The notes under the pieces are model-generated. The model saw only the letters and a list, made by a program, of their open reading frames with translations, did not search any database and had not been told where the DNA came from. Made by a program: the position numbers and the translations under genes. From Acanthamoeba lenticulata (taxonomy: Eukaryota; Discosea; Longamoebia; Acanthamoebidae), in contig NAVB01001339.1 in NCBI GenBank assembly GCA_002179805.1, forward strand, positions 1-17,749: a stretch of DNA of 17,749 nucleotides, read 5' to 3'. Numbering within the stretch: position 1 is the stretch's first letter; each line of letters starts with the position of its first letter. Below are positions 8,315 to 17,597 of this stretch, in pieces.

Positions 8315-9779
8315 TTACGCGTTGCGTACGGGAGCGGGGAGGGCGGCCTCAGCCGCGGCGGCGATGGCCCGCTTGAAGGCCGCCCGCGCACGCAGCCGCA
8401 CTTCATCCCGCCACGCTTGTTCCGCTCTTCGCTCGGCGCCCTTCCGCCGACGCAGCGCGGCACTGGCGGCCTTCTTGTCCAGTGCCGCGCCGCCGGCCTC
8501 GTCAGCGACCAAGGCGGTGGCGACGGGCGATGGTCGCTTGGCGTCCAGGGCGGCGCTGTAGCGGGCACGCCAGGCGGCCTCGAACTGGGCGAAGAGGTGG
8601 GCGTCGCCGTAGAGGGCGGCCTCGACAGCCAGCTTGCGCGTGTAGTGGGCCACCATGAAGCTGTCCACCATGTCGAAATTCTTGTCCGAAAGGCGGCCCG
8701 TGCGCTTGATGACCCACGGGTGGTCGGCGGGGAACAGGTGGCGCACGCGGCGGAAGGCCAGCTCCTTGATGTTCTCCCCCTCTTCCCGCTTGCGGATGTT
8801 GAAGTAGGACCGCGCCTGGCTCGGGTGCACCTTGAGTGGCCGCTGCACGCCCCACGCCCGGAAGGCTTCCTCGTCGTCGTCCTCGTCATCACCACCGTCT
8901 TCGTTCTCTTGAGCAAAGGCATCGTTGCTCGCATCATCGTTGTCAACGCTTACGAGATCGAGGCCGTTGCTGTCGTGGCCACCGGTGGGTGGCGGGCGGA
9001 AGAAGATGTGCCAGCACTCGTAGGAGGTGAGGCTGTTGAGGCAGGCCAGCTTCATGATATCGCTCGTGCGCCATTGCATGCCGTGGAAGCTCTTGAGGAA
9101 GTCCTCGATGCCCACCACCCATGGCGATGGCGCAAATGACAATGACGTCGGCTCCCCGACGGCGACGCCAGCAGAGTTGTTAGGGCCCTGGCTGCTGCTG
9201 CTGCTGCCATTGGTGTACTTGGCGTGGAGGCCCGCGAGGTGGTGTCGGAGGAAGGTGACCTTGTCGAAGAGGTCTGGTATGCCCTTGGTGCTGATCACGT
9301 CGCACTCGACCAGTTCGCCTGTTCCCCCGGGGGTGGTGAAGAAGAGCTGAGGACACACTCTGAGAAAGGAGGGTGAAGTTGGAGGCACCGGTGCCAGCGC
9401 GTAGGATCGTGAAGCCCGTGCTGTTGGTGTTAATGTCGAGACCGAGCACCCACTCGGCTCCCGACCGGCCAACAGTCTGCAGACAGTGCTCGCGCGTCAC
9501 GACGCCCAGCCCGATGCCGTCCAGCCCGGAGCTGGATTTGGTGGTCTTTTGGACCCTCTTCTTCAACTTTTGGCTTCCTCCCTCCGCCTCACGGTCTTGG
9601 TACTGTCCCGCCAATTTTGCAGTTAATCGTCGGATGCGCACTGGCTTGCTTGGCACCTCTGAGCTGAGCCATCGTGCGTGGCATGTGGAGCTAATAGGCG
9701 GTAGCGTGTGCAATCCAGGCCATGAAGGGCCAGGTCCGGACTGCAACCACGAGAAGCCGCCCCAACGCACACGCTTCAT
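8315..9779 (-). CDS. RuvC-like RNase H-fold nuclease, probable mitochondrial Holliday-junction resolvase
   Basis: Exons 9779-9389 and 9318-8315 (minus), phase 1, 464 residues. The N-terminal 50 residues are rich in Arg, Ser and Trp, poor in acids and contain ARWLSSEV, so they look like a mitochondrial presequence. The first strand reads VLGLDINTNSTGFTILRAGT (D115), then GELVECDVI, as in RuvC first strands (D-x-x-x-x-x-TG). The middle acidic residue is in WVVGIEDFL (E202), and the C-terminal motif is NFDMVDSFMVAHY (D346, D349), matching the RuvC DAADAL helix. This gives a D/E/D metal site for DNA cleavage. An acidic insert (about 255-283: DNDDAS, EDGGDDEDDDEE) and a poly-Ser run (169-173) are extra, as is a long Ala/Arg-rich C-terminal helix. 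Known relatives by fold are bacterial RuvC, fungal mitochondrial Cce1/Ydc2 and plant MOC1. The intron acceptor at 9321-9319 was chosen because it joins GT to GELVEC. Confidence 0.72.
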
Positions 9780-9915
9780 TTTTTCCACAACAAGCTGAAA
9801 GAAAATAGAGAATAAAATACTTTTCACTTTGAAACGATTGGTAGTTGCTCAAATGACATTACACGAAACGACTGACACGCGTATTTATTTGCAACGCGCA
9901 AAGAGGGGGGCCAGC

Positions 9916-10354
9916 TTAGTGGGACTTCCTGAACTCGAAGGTCTCCCAGTCCTTGGGGGCATCACGGTCGGCGACGACCTTGCCGCTGGGCTCCACGCAG
10001 AGGTACTTGCCGTGGTGGGTCTTGAAGTGGACCTTCTTGCCGCCGAGCTTGATGACCTGGAAGGTCTCCCACTCCTTGGGGGCATCACGGTTGGCCACAA
10101 CAGTGCCGTTGGGCTCAGCAGCCTAGCCGAGCACGATAAGGTTAGTGATAGAATTGGAAGACGAGCCACTGGGAGGAACAACGTACGAGGTACTTGCCGT
10201 GGTGCGACTTGAGGTAGACCTTGTGGCCGCCGAGCTTCACGACCTCCCACTTCTCCCAGTCGTTGGCGCTGTCACGGTTGCCAGCAACGGTGTGGTTCTG
10301 CTCGGCGCACAGGTACTTGCCGTGGTGGGTCCTGATGGTGTACTTCTTCGGCAT
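9916..10354 (-). CDS. Hisactophilin/fascin-like beta-trefoil protein
   Basis: Exons 10354-10187 and 10122-9916 (minus), phase 0, 124 residues; Dictyostelium hisactophilin is 118. The protein is three repeats of about 41 residues. HHGKYL recurs at residues 10, 51 and 92, exactly 41 apart, each followed by A/V-E-x-x, N/D-R-D and W-E, and the first two also by KLGG. This is the pseudo-threefold pattern of the beta-trefoil fold used by fascin and hisactophilin to bind and bundle actin. It has no signal peptide and is basic, consistent with a cytosolic protein. It has fewer His than hisactophilin, so pH sensing is not implied. The intron falls directly after the second HHGKYL. The next gene (DUF4397) is divergent, 235 bases away. 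Confidence 0.85.
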
Positions 10355-10589
10355 GTTGGAGAGGTGGTGTTGTGGGCTAAAGGAGGTGGACAGATAAGAC
10401 CACACAAGCAGAAAGCCACCTTTTTATTGGTTTTGTCGGGGCGCCCGACGCGTTTGTCGGCGGTGGCGGAAAAGACGCCAACCAATGCGGTCCTGTATGC
10501 GAAAATAAAATGGCATTTTCCTTCATTCACGTCGACGAAAAGAATTAATATCTAAAATGAAAATAACGCGATAAAGCTCAGATAGATAG
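10355..10589. promoter_or_regulatory. Divergent promoter region of the trefoil and DUF4397 genes
   Basis: For the minus-strand trefoil gene, CCAATAAAAAGG (10430-10419) is a merged CCAAT and TATA-like element 65 bases before the ATG. Just upstream, GTCGGG and CCCGAC (10435-10440 and 10444-10449) form a 6-base inverted repeat around GCG. On the plus side, 10535-10575 is AT-rich and precedes the DUF4397 ATG, but I see no clean TATA box. Confidence 0.42.
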
Positions 10590-11387
10590 ATGAAGCAGGT
10601 GATCCCTTTGCTGCTCGCGGCTCTGGTTGGGCTGGCTGCAGCCACCCACTTTGGGGAGACCACGGCGCAAATCAAGGTCGTTAATGCGCTGCCCCCACCG
10701 ATGTTGGACTTCTCCGCCACCTTCCTCGACGTGCTGGTCGACGGCGCCCCTGTCCTCTCCAAAGTCGAGTATCTCTTTGGCTCCTCTTACGTGCTCATTC
10801 CCCTCGGCAGTCATGTGGTCTCGTTTCGCTATTCGAATTATCCTCAGCTGGGAATCATCACATCTATCCCGGTTCAAATTACACCCAACACGCACCACAC
10901 GGTTGTTGTCTATGGGCGCAACACCACCGACTTCCCCTTCACCGCTGCTCATCTCATCGACCAGCCTCCCATCCCGCGACTGGTTGAGCCTGCTGCAAAG
11001 CAGCTGCAAAGGACGGCCATGCCCATCGTACAGGAAGACGCCGACTCCTCGCCTCTGGAGACTGAGTCGCGGGCCGCTTCGTCGTCAGCCTACGTGCGCT
11101 ACTTCAACGCGGGCATGTCGTTGGGCCCCACCACCGTCACGTTGCAGGGAACCGACCTCTTCGTGGCGACGCCCTACGGCCAAGCGGCCAACAGCGGCAA
11201 GTACCTGACGCAAGCTTCGGGCACGTTCACGTACACGCTGGTCGACGCGCGCTACCAGGAGATCGTCATCACCTTTGACCAGCTCCAACTGAACGCCAAC
11301 TGCGCCTACACCTTGTTCTCGGCCGGGGTGCTGGGCAATTCCTTCAGCCCGCTCATGGTCGTCGACACTCCTGACTGGTGCAACTGA
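10590..11387 (+). CDS. Secreted protein with two DUF4397-like domains, intronless
   Basis: Single exon, 265 residues. The signal peptide is MKQVIPLLLAALVGLAAA. The first domain (about 25-115) starts AQIKVVNALPP, then FLDVLVDGAPVLSKVEY and LIPLGSHVVSFRY and a TPNTHHTVVVYG strand. This is the DUF4397 pattern: V-x-A at the start, a VDG turn, then Y-x-x-I-P-x-G. The second domain (about 168-258) starts SAYVRYFNAG and again has a DLFVATPYG turn, GTFTYTLVD and YTLFSAG. The family is beta-sandwich-like and extracellular, with no known reaction. It ends DWCN, with a second Cys at NANC. It is the only complete multi-domain gene here without an intron. Confidence 0.8.
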   Translation: MKQVIPLLLAALVGLAAATHFGETTAQIKVVNALPPPMLDFSATFLDVLVDGAPVLSKVEYLFGSSYVLIPLGSHVVSFRYSNYPQLGIITSIPVQITPNTHHTVVVYGRNTTDFPFTAAHLIDQPPIPRLVEPAAKQLQRTAMPIVQEDADSSPLETESRAASSSAYVRYFNAGMSLGPTTVTLQGTDLFVATPYGQAANSGKYLTQASGTFTYTLVDARYQEIVITFDQLQLNANCAYTLFSAGVLGNSFSPLMVVDTPDWCN

Positions 11388-11483
11388 GGCCAAGGAGGGA
11401 GGGCAAGAAGAGAAGAAGCGGCAAAGGGGTGACCTTTTGGATGTGGCGCGCTCAACTATTTATTGTATTTCACGCCTTTTGGT

Positions 11484-11503
11484 TTTTGATTTCAAAATCA
11501 AAA
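11484..11503. repeat. Inverted repeat after the DUF4397 gene
   Basis: TTTTGATTT, CA, AAATCAAAA: two 9-base arms around a 2-base centre, about 95 bases after the stop of the plus-strand gene. It lies in the 250-base convergent spacer and may mark an AT-rich 3' end. No function can be assigned. Confidence 0.6.
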
Positions 11504-11637
11504 CATCATATGGTTACATGGTATGTTACATGACAGCTATTATGGAAAGGCGCGTGCGCTATCTCCTCGGGTGTTCGTCCGGTCCTATTTACAACTCTCC
11601 GCACCAGTCTCGTGCCTTGTTTTCTCGGTATCGGGCC

Positions 11638-11828
11638 TAGTAGGATTCGAAAAACGACAGCATCCAGTTGAAGAGGCGGTCATACTCGCTGCTCTTGACC
11701 CGGGCCACGGTGGTGGTCTTCTTCGAAGGCGATGACGTCTTCTTGGCCGCGGCGCCGTCGTTCGTGGTAACGAAACTGGCTACGTTGCCTTCGCCCGTCA
11801 CCTCCTCAATCAAACGCATGTACTTCAT
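11638..11828 (-). CDS. Small unrecognised ORF or terminal exon (63 residues)
   Basis: From ATG at 11828 to TAG at 11640-11638. The codon choice is strongly of the local coding type (AAG, GAG, GTC, CTG, GGC), so I believe the frame is translated. The protein is hydrophilic: an acidic start (MKYMRLIEEVTGEG), a Lys/Thr/Ser-rich middle (KKTSSPSKKTTT) and an aromatic end (YDRLFNWMLSFFESY). An AAGCAG at 11849-11844 could be a 3' splice site in phase 2, leaving the same frame open, so this may be the last exon of a longer gene whose 5' exons I could not identify. No family recognised. Confidence 0.45.
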
Positions 11829-12402
11829 CTTCTCCGCTCCGGTCCTGCTTCACTCCTTCTTCGTCCGCTGCGACTGCCTTGACAAGTGGTTGGTTCTCCC
11901 GCACAGTGTGGTTAGGGTAGTTGGCTCTCCAACGTGTGACCTAGCTTGTTGCTGCTGCCGTGGGGTGGTGATGCTCGTTCGTTGGGGGCGGGGTGGTGGA
12001 TGTTTCGTTCCTCGTTGTTCTCGCTTTTGACGCCCAGGGGGCACGCGACTCAGCCGATTTTCGGCTGGCCCGCGGCCAACGCGCAGCATTTCAGCAAAGG
12101 CGACGAAATTGCGGCCGTAAACTCTCCATTTCCTCCTCATTTCGCGCAGGAAATGCGAGGTCGATGGTCGCGGAAAGAACCCGCACCACTCGCGCACTTT
12201 CGTTAATCGGGGCGTTAACGTTGTTCTGGTCTCATATTCGGGTAACGTGGGGTGGTCCAGTTCAACGGGAGTGGCTGGCAACTGCAGAACATCTGGAGTT
12301 CCTCTAACGTGTGACTTGTATTGAGGCACAATTTCTGCAATTGCACGACACAGCCGTCGTCGCTCTGGGGACCTGACCACCTAAGACGCGGAGCAACACG
12401 CC
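11829..12402. other. 574 bases with no recognised gene
   Basis: This lies between the small ORF and the 3' end of the purple acid phosphatase gene. Open frames exist on both strands but have poor codon bias and no domain. Possible regulatory elements are an E2F-type TTTCGCGC (12140-12147) and an inverted repeat CGTTAA..TTAACG at about 12200-12220. It may hold the promoter and 5' exons of the small minus-strand gene. Confidence 0.5.
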
Positions 12403-15400
12403 TCACTTGTGGAGCGTGAAGCGGTCCTTGACCAGCGTATCGACGTCGCTGACAAACTCCATCTCGAGGCGCGAGCGCGTGACGGCCAGGCGCGTGTAGC
12501 CGTGCTCCTTGTCGTTGACCACGCGCGCCCAGCTGGGTTTCTCCGGCTGTAGGTTGGTCGTCAGGCTGAAGCCCGCCATGCCTGGTGGTGGTGTTGCGGG
12601 CACGTCGTCAGGTGGACGGCAACCGGTGGCCGTTGCCTCTCTCTTCACAAAGAACGAGAGACGTGGGGGAGGGACCACAGTGGGGGGAGCGTTTACCGAT
12701 GACGACGTGGGTCGGGGCGGGGCCGGACTCGACGCACTTGCCCTTGTAGACCGGGCAGCTCCTCTGGTACTGCTCTCGCCCGACGACACCCATGAATAAA
12801 TATTAATAAATACATGAATAAATTGATTTTTTTAAAAATAAAAATAAAAAGTGAATAGCCGTCGTACGGAGTGGTGGTGGCCCCAGAGGGCGAGGTCGAC
12901 CTGGTACTTGAAGAGCAGGTCCTCCAGGTTGGTCCTCATCTCGTTTGCCACGGGCTGGTCCGCCGCGGTGCCATCCTTCCTGCGCGCCCCCGTGGAGCCT
13001 CCGTTGGTCCAACGAAAAAGTAGAAAAAACGAAAACGAAAGGGAAAGAGAAAGTTTGGGGGGGGGGAAGGGGGACTCGTACCCGAGGGAGTCGATGTACA
13101 TCGGGCGGTGGCCGGAGAAGATGAGCCATGGCGTCTTGGTCCGGTTGACACTACGCAGGTCGTTCTCGAGCCACAGCCACTGCAGGGAGCCTGTCCAGCA
13201 AAAGAAGCAATAATTTAATGATAATCGTCATTGAAATGGCGAAAATAACAATAGAAATAATAAATGATAAAGCGTTTGGGGAGAGGAACCCGAACCTTGG
13301 TCAAAGTTGTGCTCGGTGGACATGAAGGTGAAGTGGATGAAGCCGTAGTCGAAGCTGTACCAGGGCTGGTCGCGCGCCGGCGTGGGCATCGGGAAGCGCG
13401 CCTCGTACGCCACGCCACACTCGCCTGCTCCCCCCCCCCCGCGCGTGCGTTGAGCCGCCACTCGTGTGTGGAGGTGTGTGTGTGTGTGTGCGTGTGTGCG
13501 CGCAGAGTCAGGCGACACGCACCGCCCGAGTCGGAGCCGTTGTAGTGCGAGCCAGAGTCGGGGAAGTCGCGCTCGTGGTTGCCGATGCACGTCATGTAGG
13601 CCAGACGCGTGGAGATGGACGACACTTGGTCGTGGAACTGCACGTCGACGTCATCACACCCGTGCGCAAATGTGTGGTGTGTGTGTGTGTGTGTGTGAGT
13701 CTCACGCCGCACAACAGGCCCGAAATGCGCATGGATGAGGGAGGGACGCACCTCGTCCCACTGGGCGCTGTAGCCGACGGCGTAGGCGATGTCGCCGATG
13801 TGGAGGAGGAGGTCCATGGGCATGCCGGCGTCGAGGTCGCGCGCGATGAGGGTGGTCGTGTTGATGGAAGCCTTCTCGCTGTTCCAGTGCTCCGAGGAGT
13901 TGTCCTGCGTGGTCTTGCCCATGTCCCCGAACGCGAACAGGCGGATCGTGCGGTCGGACTGGCCGGGCGCCGGCTCCGACACGAACGAGGCCTCGGCGCT
14001 GAAACCATAGGCCGAGTCGCCGTACACGTAGTAGTACCGCGTGTCTGCCCCGCCGCACAAACGCGCGTGTGCGTGTGTGCGTGAGACGCACGACACGACA
14101 CAACACAACTAGACACGCGGCGGGTGGTGCAGTGTCCTTGAAGAAGGGCGCGTGGTGTGATGGGGGGGTGAGGTACCAGGGCGGAGGTTGGAGAGGACGG
14201 CGCTGTGGAGGAGGCCCGGCTCGCGCCAGCCCTCGGCGGTGGCGGGCGCGCCGCACATCTGCTCCTTGTGGTAGGTCGACGTCGTGGCGCTCACGCTCTC
14301 GTTGTACTGCCCTGTGTGTGTGTGTGTGTGCATTGCGTGAGCACGCGTGTGGGGCCGGGGGAGGGGGGGAGAGACAGCAAACAGCGGCCCCGCGAGTATC
14401 GCGTGTGCGCGTGCGGCATTGAAGGGGACGTGTGTGTTGTGTATGCATGATGTAGGTACCGGGGGCGGTGCCGTAGCGGACGTGCGGGCGGGAGGCGTCG
14501 CGGGTGGTCCACATGACGCGCATCTCCGAGGGGCGGCCCGTGAGCATGAGGCGCCCTTGCATCGGCTCGTTGTAGTTGACGAACGCCACTGCTCGTGCGC
14601 GCGTGCGCGTGTCAGATGCACGTGTGGGACACGCGCACACGAACGACCGGCGGGAGGGCCGACGGGGAGAAAGAGGGGGGTGAGGCAAACCCGAGTTGGA
14701 GGAGGCGACGAGGTTGGGAGTCTTGAGGCCGCCCGTGAAGAAGTGGAAGGCGTAGTCGGCCCGCATGTTGGTCAGCCGGAAGCGCAGCTTGCCGCGGCCC
14801 GTCTCCATGTACTCGGGGTCCTGCATCATCATCATCATCATCATTATGGTCACCGTCATCATCATGCGCGACCACGGGACGGGTCTTTGCTCTGCCCAAC
14901 CAACCAGGCGCAAGGGGGGCCGGGGGGGGGGCACCTCGTCGGCATGCTTGTACTTGATGGGGGCGGTGGTCCGCACGTCGGCGTCGGCAGGCGAGTAGAC
15001 GCCAATCCAGTCGCCGCGCCGCGGCCACCACACACCCTCGTAGGACACCTGGCCACGTGGTGGCAAGTCGTCAACGAGTGGGGCGCCCCAGGTCAGAAAT
15101 TTATGATAAAAATGAAAAAAAAAGACAGAAAAATGAGTAGAAAAAGTGAAAATGGCGGAGGCAAAGACGAACCTCGACCCACTCGCCTGACTTCTGGAGC
15201 AGGGCGGGCGAAGCCTTGACGCTGATGGAAACGTCAATGTTGGTGTTGATCTGGAGGTAACTCCCAAGTGAGACGACGGGCACGTGAAACAAAAAAAGCA
15301 AAGAGGGGCGCGTACGCGGGTGACGTCGAGTTTGGGCAGCGAGGCGAGGTTGCCGTGAGCCGAGGCGCGCTCAGCAAGCAGCAGGAGGGCCACCATGGCC

Positions 15401-15435
15401 ATGGTGAGGCATAACGCAGGCCACACCCGGAGCAT
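12403..15435 (-). CDS. Purple acid phosphatase, secreted, 13 exons
   Basis: Exons (minus): 15435-15316, 15250-15173, 15048-14935, 14820-14691, 14588-14460, 14311-14177, 14044-13752, 13637-13523, 13424-13296, 13190-13082, 12979-12868, 12769-12697, 12581-12403. All phases close; 571 residues. Signal peptide MLRVWPALCLTMAMVALLLL. The N-terminal half is the fibronectin-like domain of the long (plant high-molecular-weight type) PAPs: DWIGVYSPADAD, then EMRVMWTTRDASRPHVRYGT and MCGAPATAEGWREPGLLHSA. The catalytic half has all five metal motifs: GDMG, GDIAYAVGY, GNHE, SGHRPMY and GHHHS, plus FMSTEH. The family uses a binuclear Fe with Fe, Zn or Mn centre to hydrolyse phosphate esters at acid pH, outside the cell or in lysosome-like compartments. 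All metal ligands are present, so it should be active. Confidence 0.95.
14312..14459 (-). repeat. Intron 5 of the phosphatase gene with (CA)n at the acceptor
   Basis: The TG/CA repeat at 14313-14330 ends directly in the CAG acceptor on the sense strand. Similar GT runs lie in two other introns of this gene (about 13474-13490 and 13677-13697), and a (ATC/GAT)n run of seven units at 14824-14844 abuts the acceptor of exon 4. Confidence 0.85.
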
Positions 15436-15513
15436 CTTTCCTCCTCTTGGTTGGGCGTGCGACAAGTGCAAGTGCGAGAATGAATGCTTCGCTTCGTTTT
15501 CGGCTCTCGCTCG

Positions 15514-15522
15514 GCCATTGGC
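15514..15522 (-). promoter_or_regulatory. CCAAT element of the phosphatase promoter
   Basis: GCCAATGGC on the minus strand lies 79 bases before the phosphatase ATG (15435). The same nine bases occur in front of the phospholipase-type gene (17184-17193). No TATA box is seen here. Confidence 0.35.
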
Positions 15523-15619
15523 GGACCTTTCCGGTTTGATTGTTACACCGCATCCGCCTTCTTAAAAAACCTTGTATTAAAAGGACAGACAAAACTTTAA
15601 CGCCTTTTGTAAGATCCGA

Positions 15620-17104
15620 TCACACGGGGAAGGGCGTGCAGAGGCCGCCGGCGAAGAGGCTCTTGGCGTAGGCGAAGCTCGCCGCAAAGGCATCCTCCGG
15701 GCGTGCGCCGTTGACCTGCACGCGGGCTGCCCAGTTCTGGATCACCAGCACGGCGCACTTGTTGGCCAAGTTGAAGTTGGAAATGGTCCCCTGGTAGCTC
15801 GTGGCGTTGAACTGGTCGTAGGCCAGCAGCGTGTCCAAGTAGGTCGTCGTCCTGCGCGCGATGATGTTGGGGACAACAAAGAGACGGGCCACAAGTAAAC
15901 ATGTGCGCCACGCGCGTGTCGCCTCACATGGAGCAGCGACAAGGCAAGGGAGGGGGCCGAGCGAAAGAGTACCGGGCCTGGATCTGGGCCACCTTGACAA
16001 GGCCCAAGCCGGCGGTGCCCCAGTTGTCGCTGCACTTCTTGATGGCCGTGGCGTTGTAGACGTCGTACTTGGGGTTGGCCTGGTGGGCGTAGGCCGTGGC
16101 CGCGGCCACGAATTCGGCCATCACCTGGCTCGACATCTGCGCAGCGAGAAGAGAAGAAAAACCAAGAAAAAAAGAAAGAAAGAAAAAAGTACCACCATCA
16201 GCATCACCACCACATCATCAGCATCTATCGATCCCTTCCATCTCTTCTTAGGACAGGCCGGACGTGCCACAGACGTGTTGGGGTCGAACGAGACGCGGAG
16301 GGAGACGAGCGCGTCGATGGCTGTCATATGCGGCCAAGTGGTGGCGTAGTTGGGCACCGTGGGCCCCAGGTACCTGGTGGCCAGGCCGCACGAGACGCGA
16401 CACACGACGCAGTCAACCACGGGCCATTGGCCTTTTTGTGGAGGAGAAGTGCGGACGCACCCTCCATAGGGCGTGTGGAAGCCCACGATGTCGGCGTAGA
16501 CATGGGAGCCAAAAGCCAGCGCCATCGACAGCGGGTCGAACCCGTCCTGCCGGAACCTGCGAACGACGCATCACGATAATGTGAGAGCCGCTCTCGACTT
16601 TGACTTTGTTCGATATTCTTCTTCTTATTCTTTAATAATAAATGTGGAGTACCGTTGGCCTTCGGGCGTGAGCGCGAACTTCACGAGGTAGCCTGTTGGT
16701 GGGAAGACGAGCTCAGCATGATGGTGACGAAGGCCGCCAGCACCGAGACGAGCAAAGGAGGGGGCGGGGACGTACCGGGGAAGACGCCGTTGTGCATGGC
16801 GTCCACCGGCACAGTGCACTCTGGGAATTCGGACCAGTTGGCAAAGTAGAAGCCATCAGGCAGATCACACCCTTGCTTGATGCTGTAAACAACATACATA
16901 CGTCATAACGGACGAGGAGGGTCAGTACTAAACCATTTACTGTTATATTAACGACTTTAGGAAGGAAGGTCCGGACCTGTCAGTGTGCGCTTGAGGGAAG
17001 GCCTGCACAGCAAAGTAGTAGTGCGAAAGTGGGCCCCACGCCTCGGCAGTGCTCGCCAGAACCAACAAACCAACAAGTACGAGAGCTGGCACCGCTAGCT
17101 TCAT
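15620..17104 (-). CDS. Zinc-dependent phospholipase C/D-type secreted protein
   Basis: Exons (minus): 17104-16977, 16882-16776, 16692-16653, 16556-16461, 16373-16271, 16136-15973, 15851-15620. All phases close; 289 residues. Signal peptide MKLAVPALVLVGLLVLASTA, cut before AWGPLSH. In this family the Trp after the signal cut and the nearby His bind zinc. The second block, MALAFGSHVYADIVGFHTPY, has H-x3-D-x4-H, the zinc-binding helix of the bacterial PLC and GPI-specific PLD domain; the H-x3-D spacing fits both, the last His is close to either. Bacterial members cleave phospholipids and GPLD1 cleaves GPI anchors. The substrate here is not known. The C-terminal 150 residues are helical with Cys at KKCSD, NKCAV and GLCTP. 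Whether all zinc ligands are present cannot be judged by eye, so activity is inference. Confidence 0.82.
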
Positions 17105-17597
17105 GGTGGGTCGAGAAGAGAAAGAAGAGAAAGGGGCTGCGAAAGTTGCCACACACGCTTATTTATCTTTTGTTTTCAGTGTTGCCATTGGCCAAGGAGA
17201 GAGTTGCCGAGAGCAGAAAACTTGAAATAGTTTAACTTATTTGCCGAAAGCGAACTTAACGGAAGAAGGATGGAGGCCCGAGAGAAGGCGCTGTTGCAAA
17301 TGAGGCTGGGCAAATCACCACCCTTTAACTACTTCAACCCTCTCCTCCTCACAGCGGGACGAGTGCGCTATTGGAAAACTCCACAAACGGCTCGGCCGCC
17401 CGCCGAGCGCGACCGACCAGCACCACCCAACGGCCGAGCTCGCAAGCGCAAGCAAGCGCGCCAGCGGATCCACGGCGGTGGCCAGCGCCCGAACTGCAAC
17501 GCGCCCAGGCCAGGCGATGTTGTGTTTGACTTCCCTGCCCGCTTCAACACGCACTTGTAGCGCTGCCTCTCTCCACCATGGTGAGGATCCCATCACT
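17105..17597. other. 493-base intergenic region
   Basis: It holds the promoter of the phospholipase-type gene at its left end and the 3' UTR of the right-edge gene at its right end; both genes are on the minus strand. A 96-codon plus-strand frame at 17270-17560 is low in complexity (Arg/Pro/Lys-rich) and looks like a GC-rich chance ORF. Confidence 0.5.
17158..17193 (-). promoter_or_regulatory. CCAAT plus TATA-like promoter of the phospholipase-type gene
   Basis: On the minus strand GGCCAATGGC (17193-17184) is followed by AAAAGATAAATAAG (17171-17158), a TATA-like block about 20 bases further on and about 54 bases before the ATG. The spacing is that of a core promoter. Confidence 0.45.

Noticed and set aside
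8003..9139. A 378-codon plus-strand frame opposite the RuvC-like gene
   Set aside because: Shadow of a GC-rich coding strand; it has no recognisable domain, while the minus strand has catalytic motifs.
9319..9388. Shorter introns (31-42 bases) in the RuvC-like gene ending at the TCAG sites near 9346-9360
   Set aside because: They are out of phase or too short; the acceptor at 9321-9319 is in phase and rebuilds the expected first and second strands.
13702..15471. A 589-codon uninterrupted minus-strand frame as one exon
   Set aside because: Only parts of it match purple acid phosphatase; between them are clear GT..AG introns with repeats, and the conserved blocks shift frame at those introns.
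17270..17560. Plus-strand 96-codon frame as a gene
   Set aside because: Arg/Pro/Lys-rich, no domain, codon choice unlike the neighbouring exons; likely a GC-rich chance ORF.
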